In this document: piece after piece, positions 14,810 to 17,594 of the stretch | Layout: each line of letters opens with the position of its first letter | Position numbering within the stretch: position 1 is the stretch's first letter | Assembly: GCA_947449125.1 (NCBI GenBank) | Contig: CANFQR010000006.1 | Location: 1-17,594, forward strand | DNA length: 17,594 bases | Direction: 5' to 3' | Source of the DNA: Bacteroidota bacterium | Lineage (GTDB): Bacteria; Bacteroidota; Bacteroidia; B-17B0; Aurantibacillaceae | Notes under the pieces: model-generated | Seen by the model: the letters and a program-made list of their open reading frames with translations, nothing else | What the model was told of the DNA's origin: nothing | Database searches by the model: none | Made by a program: the position numbers and the translations under genes

Positions 14810-17594
14810 ATGCCAAAAAGATATAAATATACTGTTTGTCTTTTTTTTATTCTTTTTCTAAATTATTTTTTTTGCCAAACCGGTAATTATTTTTCAAAAA
14901 ATTATTATCCAAAGGACTATGGATCGGGCGCAAATAATTTTGGTATCACTCAAGACAATAATGGTTTAATCTATATAGCTAACGATAACGGCGTTTTAAT
15001 TTTTGATGGCTATAATTGGAAAATATGTCGCCGGCCAGACGAAGTAACTATAACAGCAATAAATAAAACAACAGAAGGAAAAATTTTTTTTGGTACCAAA
15101 AATGGTGATTTTGGATTTATAGACAAAAACCAAAAGGGTGACTTTATTTATGTTTCCTTAAGAAAAAATCTACAAGAAAAAGATCGACCATATAACGATA
15201 TTAAACAAATTTTAATTAACAATAACATCGTATATTTTTTATCATCTGATAAGTTGATAAAATATAATAAAGGTTTTTTTAAAACATTTTCTCCAAAAAA
15301 TTCCTTTCATATACGCGGTTTTATTTTGGGCCGAGACATTTTTGTTTCTGATATTAACAAGCAAATATTTTTTATTAAAAATGATAAGTTAATTGGAGTT
15401 AAAAACACCGAAAAATTATCGGGTGAAAAAAATTTCTTTTTTTATCAAGCTTCGTTGAATCAAAATTATGTAGGCTTCAGAAATATTGGAATTTATAAAG
15501 TTAATTACGATTCTTTATCTCCGGAGAAAACAACTTTTGAAAAACAACATGCGGCGAGTGAAGCAATAATATCAGACGCAGAGATTAATAACGGCACATT
15601 ATTAAAAAATGGCAACTTTATTATTACCACCAATAAAGTTGGAGCAATAGAAATTAATAAAAATTTAGAAGTTGTAAATATATTCAATACAAAAAATAAT
15701 ATAAATGATAATAATGTAAAATTTGTATTTCAAGACATTAACGGCAATCTTTGGTTTGCTTTATATTACGGTATTTCATATATAGAGTCTAATTCTCGTG
15801 TGTTTAAATACGACAGAACAAACGGAATTAATGGGCCCGTTCAATGCGCTGCATATTATAAAAATAATTTATACTTAGCCACCGATAAAGGTGTACAATT
15901 TTATAACACAAGAACTAAATCGTTCGAAGAACTGCTTGGTTTTAATAAACAGTGTTGGTTCCTTTTAAATTACCAACTTAATTTATTCATTGGCTCACAA
16001 AAAGGTTTGTTTGTTTTTAACGGCAAATCTATTTCGCAAATAAATCCAAATAAATCTATTTTTTTATTTATAGACCCTTACCAAAAAAATATTATTTATA
16101 GCGCAACAGAAAATGGCATTGATATTTATATTATTAACGACACAAAAATAAATTTATTAAAATCGATTTCACTTTCTTCTCAAATAAATAGCATAACCGG
16201 AGACTTTTTTCAAAACGTTTATTTTGGTGCGGAAAACGGTAAAATTTATTTTCTAAATAACAAAACAAAATTGTCCCTCGATTCAATTAATTCAACAGAA
16301 AGTATAGTAAATCAGCCAAATGAAAATTTTTTGTTTTCATACAAAAACAAGGCTCTAATAGGCACTAGCAATGGAATATATGCCATAATAAAAAAAGGGG
16401 GAAAGTTTGTTTGTGTAAAAGATACTTTGTTTCATAAATTTACTAAAGGAAGTGAAATATTTAGAGCAAGCGAAAACGATGAGGATTTATTTTGTTCTCA
16501 AACAAAAGAAAATAAAATACAAAATAAAATAGAAAAACAATTTGTTTATATAACCAAAAAAAACAATAAATTTTTTATTAATAAAAACGAAACTGGAAGG
16601 TTAAAAGATATAAAAGCAAACTTTATTTCATATGACTCATCAAAAAAAATTATTTTAATTTCATCAGATGAAGGTTTATTTTTTTTTAATAAACAAAATA
16701 AACCTATTAGTACTAGATACAACCTCTATTTTAAAAGCATAGTATTTAATAAAGATACTTTAGATGAAAATTTGTTTTTAGATAAACCAAATAAAGTAAA
16801 TGTTATTAATTACACAAATAATGATTTAAAAATTACAATTGGCTACAACTACTTTGAAAACATTAATGATGTTGAGTTTAGTTATTATTTAGGCGGTAAA
16901 GAAACTAATTACGGTGCCAGAACAAAAAAATTTGACGTTAATTATAGTAACTTAAATGAAGGAAATTACACTTTTTATTTAAGAGCTTTTAATAATAGTG
17001 ACTCAAATTTTATTGAAAAAAGTTTTTCGTTTAAAATTTTACCACCATGGTATAGAACAATTACAGCTTTTTGTGTTTATTTCATAGGGTTTTTGATTTT
17101 TATTTTTATAATAATCAAGTTATATGGCAAACGTTTAAAATTGCAAAATATTAAATTAGAAGAAATTATTAAACAAAGAACTTTAACAATAAAAGACCAA
17201 GTTTTATTGTTAGAAAATCAAAAAAAAGAAATTATTGACTCGATTAATTACGCAAAACGTATTCAAAAATCTTTATTGGCCAGCGACAAACTTCTTAAAA
17301 ATAATTTAAAAGATTATTTTATTTTTTTTAAACCTAAAGATATTGTAAGTGGCGATTTTTATTGGGCTACGATTTTAGAAAATGGCAGTTTTTTATTTGC
17401 AACAGCTGACAGCACAGGTCATGGAGTGCCCGGAGCTTTAATGAGCATGTTAAACATTAGTTGTTTAGAAAAAGCAACCGTTTCAGAGAAACTAACTAAA
17501 CCTAACGAAATATTAAATTCAATAAGAAAAAAAATTATTGAAACCTTAGCAAATGATGGAAGTTCTGACGGAGGTAAAGATGGTATGGATTGTA
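14810..17594 (+). CDS. Membrane-anchored propeller/Y_Y_Y sensor with SpoIIE-type PP2C phosphatase domain (3' end outside window)
   Basis: An open frame runs from ATG 14810 to the window end: 928 codons without a stop. It starts with a signal peptide or anchor (residues ~7-23, VCLFFILFLNYFFCQ). Residues ~30-640 carry degenerate two-component-regulator propeller repeats of the form GxIYIAxxxGVxxFDG (e.g. LIYIANDNGVLIFDG, NLYLATDKGVQFYN, NLFIGSQKGLFVFNG). A Y_Y_Y-like beta-sandwich (~665-745), one transmembrane helix (~748-770) and a coiled coil (~773-823) containing EIIDSINYAKRIQKSLL follow. The start of a SpoIIE/PP2C phosphatase domain has VSGDFYW (metal aspartate D849) and DSTGHGVPGALMSML (867-881). 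The periplasmic part probably senses a ligand and the cytoplasmic phosphatase acts on a serine-phosphorylated partner such as an anti-sigma-factor antagonist. It lies 34 nt after the NHL gene and is probably cotranscribed. Base composition is even more AT-rich than its neighbours. Confidence 0.9.
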   Translation, partial: MPKRYKYTVCLFFILFLNYFFCQTGNYFSKNYYPKDYGSGANNFGITQDNNGLIYIANDNGVLIFDGYNWKICRRPDEVTITAINKTTEGKIFFGTKNGDFGFIDKNQKGDFIYVSLRKNLQEKDRPYNDIKQILINNNIVYFLSSDKLIKYNKGFFKTFSPKNSFHIRGFILGRDIFVSDINKQIFFIKNDKLIGVKNTEKLSGEKNFFFYQASLNQNYVGFRNIGIYKVNYDSLSPEKTTFEKQHAASEAIISDAEINNGTLLKNGNFIITTNKVGAIEINKNLEVVNIFNTKNNINDNNVKFVFQDINGNLWFALYYGISYIESNSRVFKYDRTNGINGPVQCAAYYKNNLYLATDKGVQFYNTRTKSFEELLGFNKQCWFLLNYQLNLFIGSQKGLFVFNGKSISQINPNKSIFLFIDPYQKNIIYSATENGIDIYIINDTKINLLKSISLSSQINSITGDFFQNVYFGAENGKIYFLNNKTKLSLDSINSTESIVNQPNENFLFSYKNKALIGTSNGIYAIIKKGGKFVCVKDTLFHKFTKGSEIFRASENDEDLFCSQTKENKIQNKIEKQFVYITKKNNKFFINKNETGRLKDIKANFISYDSSKKIILISSDEGLFFFNKQNKPISTRYNLYFKSIVFNKDTLDENLFLDKPNKVNVINYTNNDLKITIGYNYFENINDVEFSYYLGGKETNYGARTKKFDVNYSNLNEGNYTFYLRAFNNSDSNFIEKSFSFKILPPWYRTITAFCVYFIGFLIFIFIIIKLYGKRLKLQNIKLEEIIKQRTLTIKDQVLLLENQKKEIIDSINYAKRIQKSLLASDKLLKNNLKDYFIFFKPKDIVSGDFYWATILENGSFLFATADSTGHGVPGALMSMLNISCLEKATVSEKLTKPNEILNSIRKKIIETLANDGSSDGGKDGMDC

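Noticed and set aside
1..17594. Mobile element, CRISPR array, tRNA-associated integration or toxin-antitoxin module.
   Set aside because: No transposase, integrase, direct-repeat/spacer pattern, tRNA-like cloverleaf or paired small ORFs could be recognised on either strand.

Overview
The window is an AT-rich, gene-dense piece of a Bacteroidota chromosome. The phylum is indicated by a large surface protein with a C-terminal type IX secretion (Por-type) sorting domain, a propeller/Y_Y_Y/SpoIIE-phosphatase sensor, a divergent trigger factor, a bacterial GH3-family protein, an amidase tail of Bacteroidota type, and promoter elements of the TAnnTTTG type. I cannot place it below phylum. No tRNA, rRNA, IS element, phage gene or CRISPR array is visible. 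Most of the region reads as core chromosome rather than a mobile island.

Layout. (1) 2-391 (+) is the C-terminal end of a cell-wall amidase-like gene. It converges on a long leftward block, and its last codons double as the terminator of the first leftward gene. (2) 414-6264 (-), read right to left, holds an M42 aminopeptidase, a GH3-family acyl-adenylating enzyme, a LysE-type exporter, a DUF493 protein, an aldose-1-epimerase-like protein and trigger factor. From GH3 to the epimerase the genes overlap or sit 0-2 nt apart, so they are probably one transcript. (3) 6352-6960 (-) is a PaaY-like hexapeptide protein behind its own terminator-separated promoter region. (4) 7039-8679 (-) is a B12-binding radical SAM protein. 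(5) 8680-8945 is a spacer with inverted repeats and a parS-like palindrome. (6) 8946-11739 (-) is mnmG followed by a zinc-ribbon SAM methyltransferase, which contains a second parS-like palindrome. (7) 11839-17594 (+), divergent from mnmG, holds a secreted double NHL beta-propeller protein and then a membrane-anchored propeller sensor with a SpoIIE-type phosphatase domain that runs off the window.

The most notable points are: two near-perfect copies of the ParB-binding site parS 608 bp apart beside mnmG, which suggests the chromosome-partitioning (origin-proximal) region; a 12-blade NHL array whose two atypical, shorter blades sit exactly six apart, implying two tandem six-bladed propellers; a possible nearly leaderless GTG start for mnmG; and a tight GH3-LysE gene pair with a 53-nt overlap. 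I see no clear new defence or biosynthetic system.
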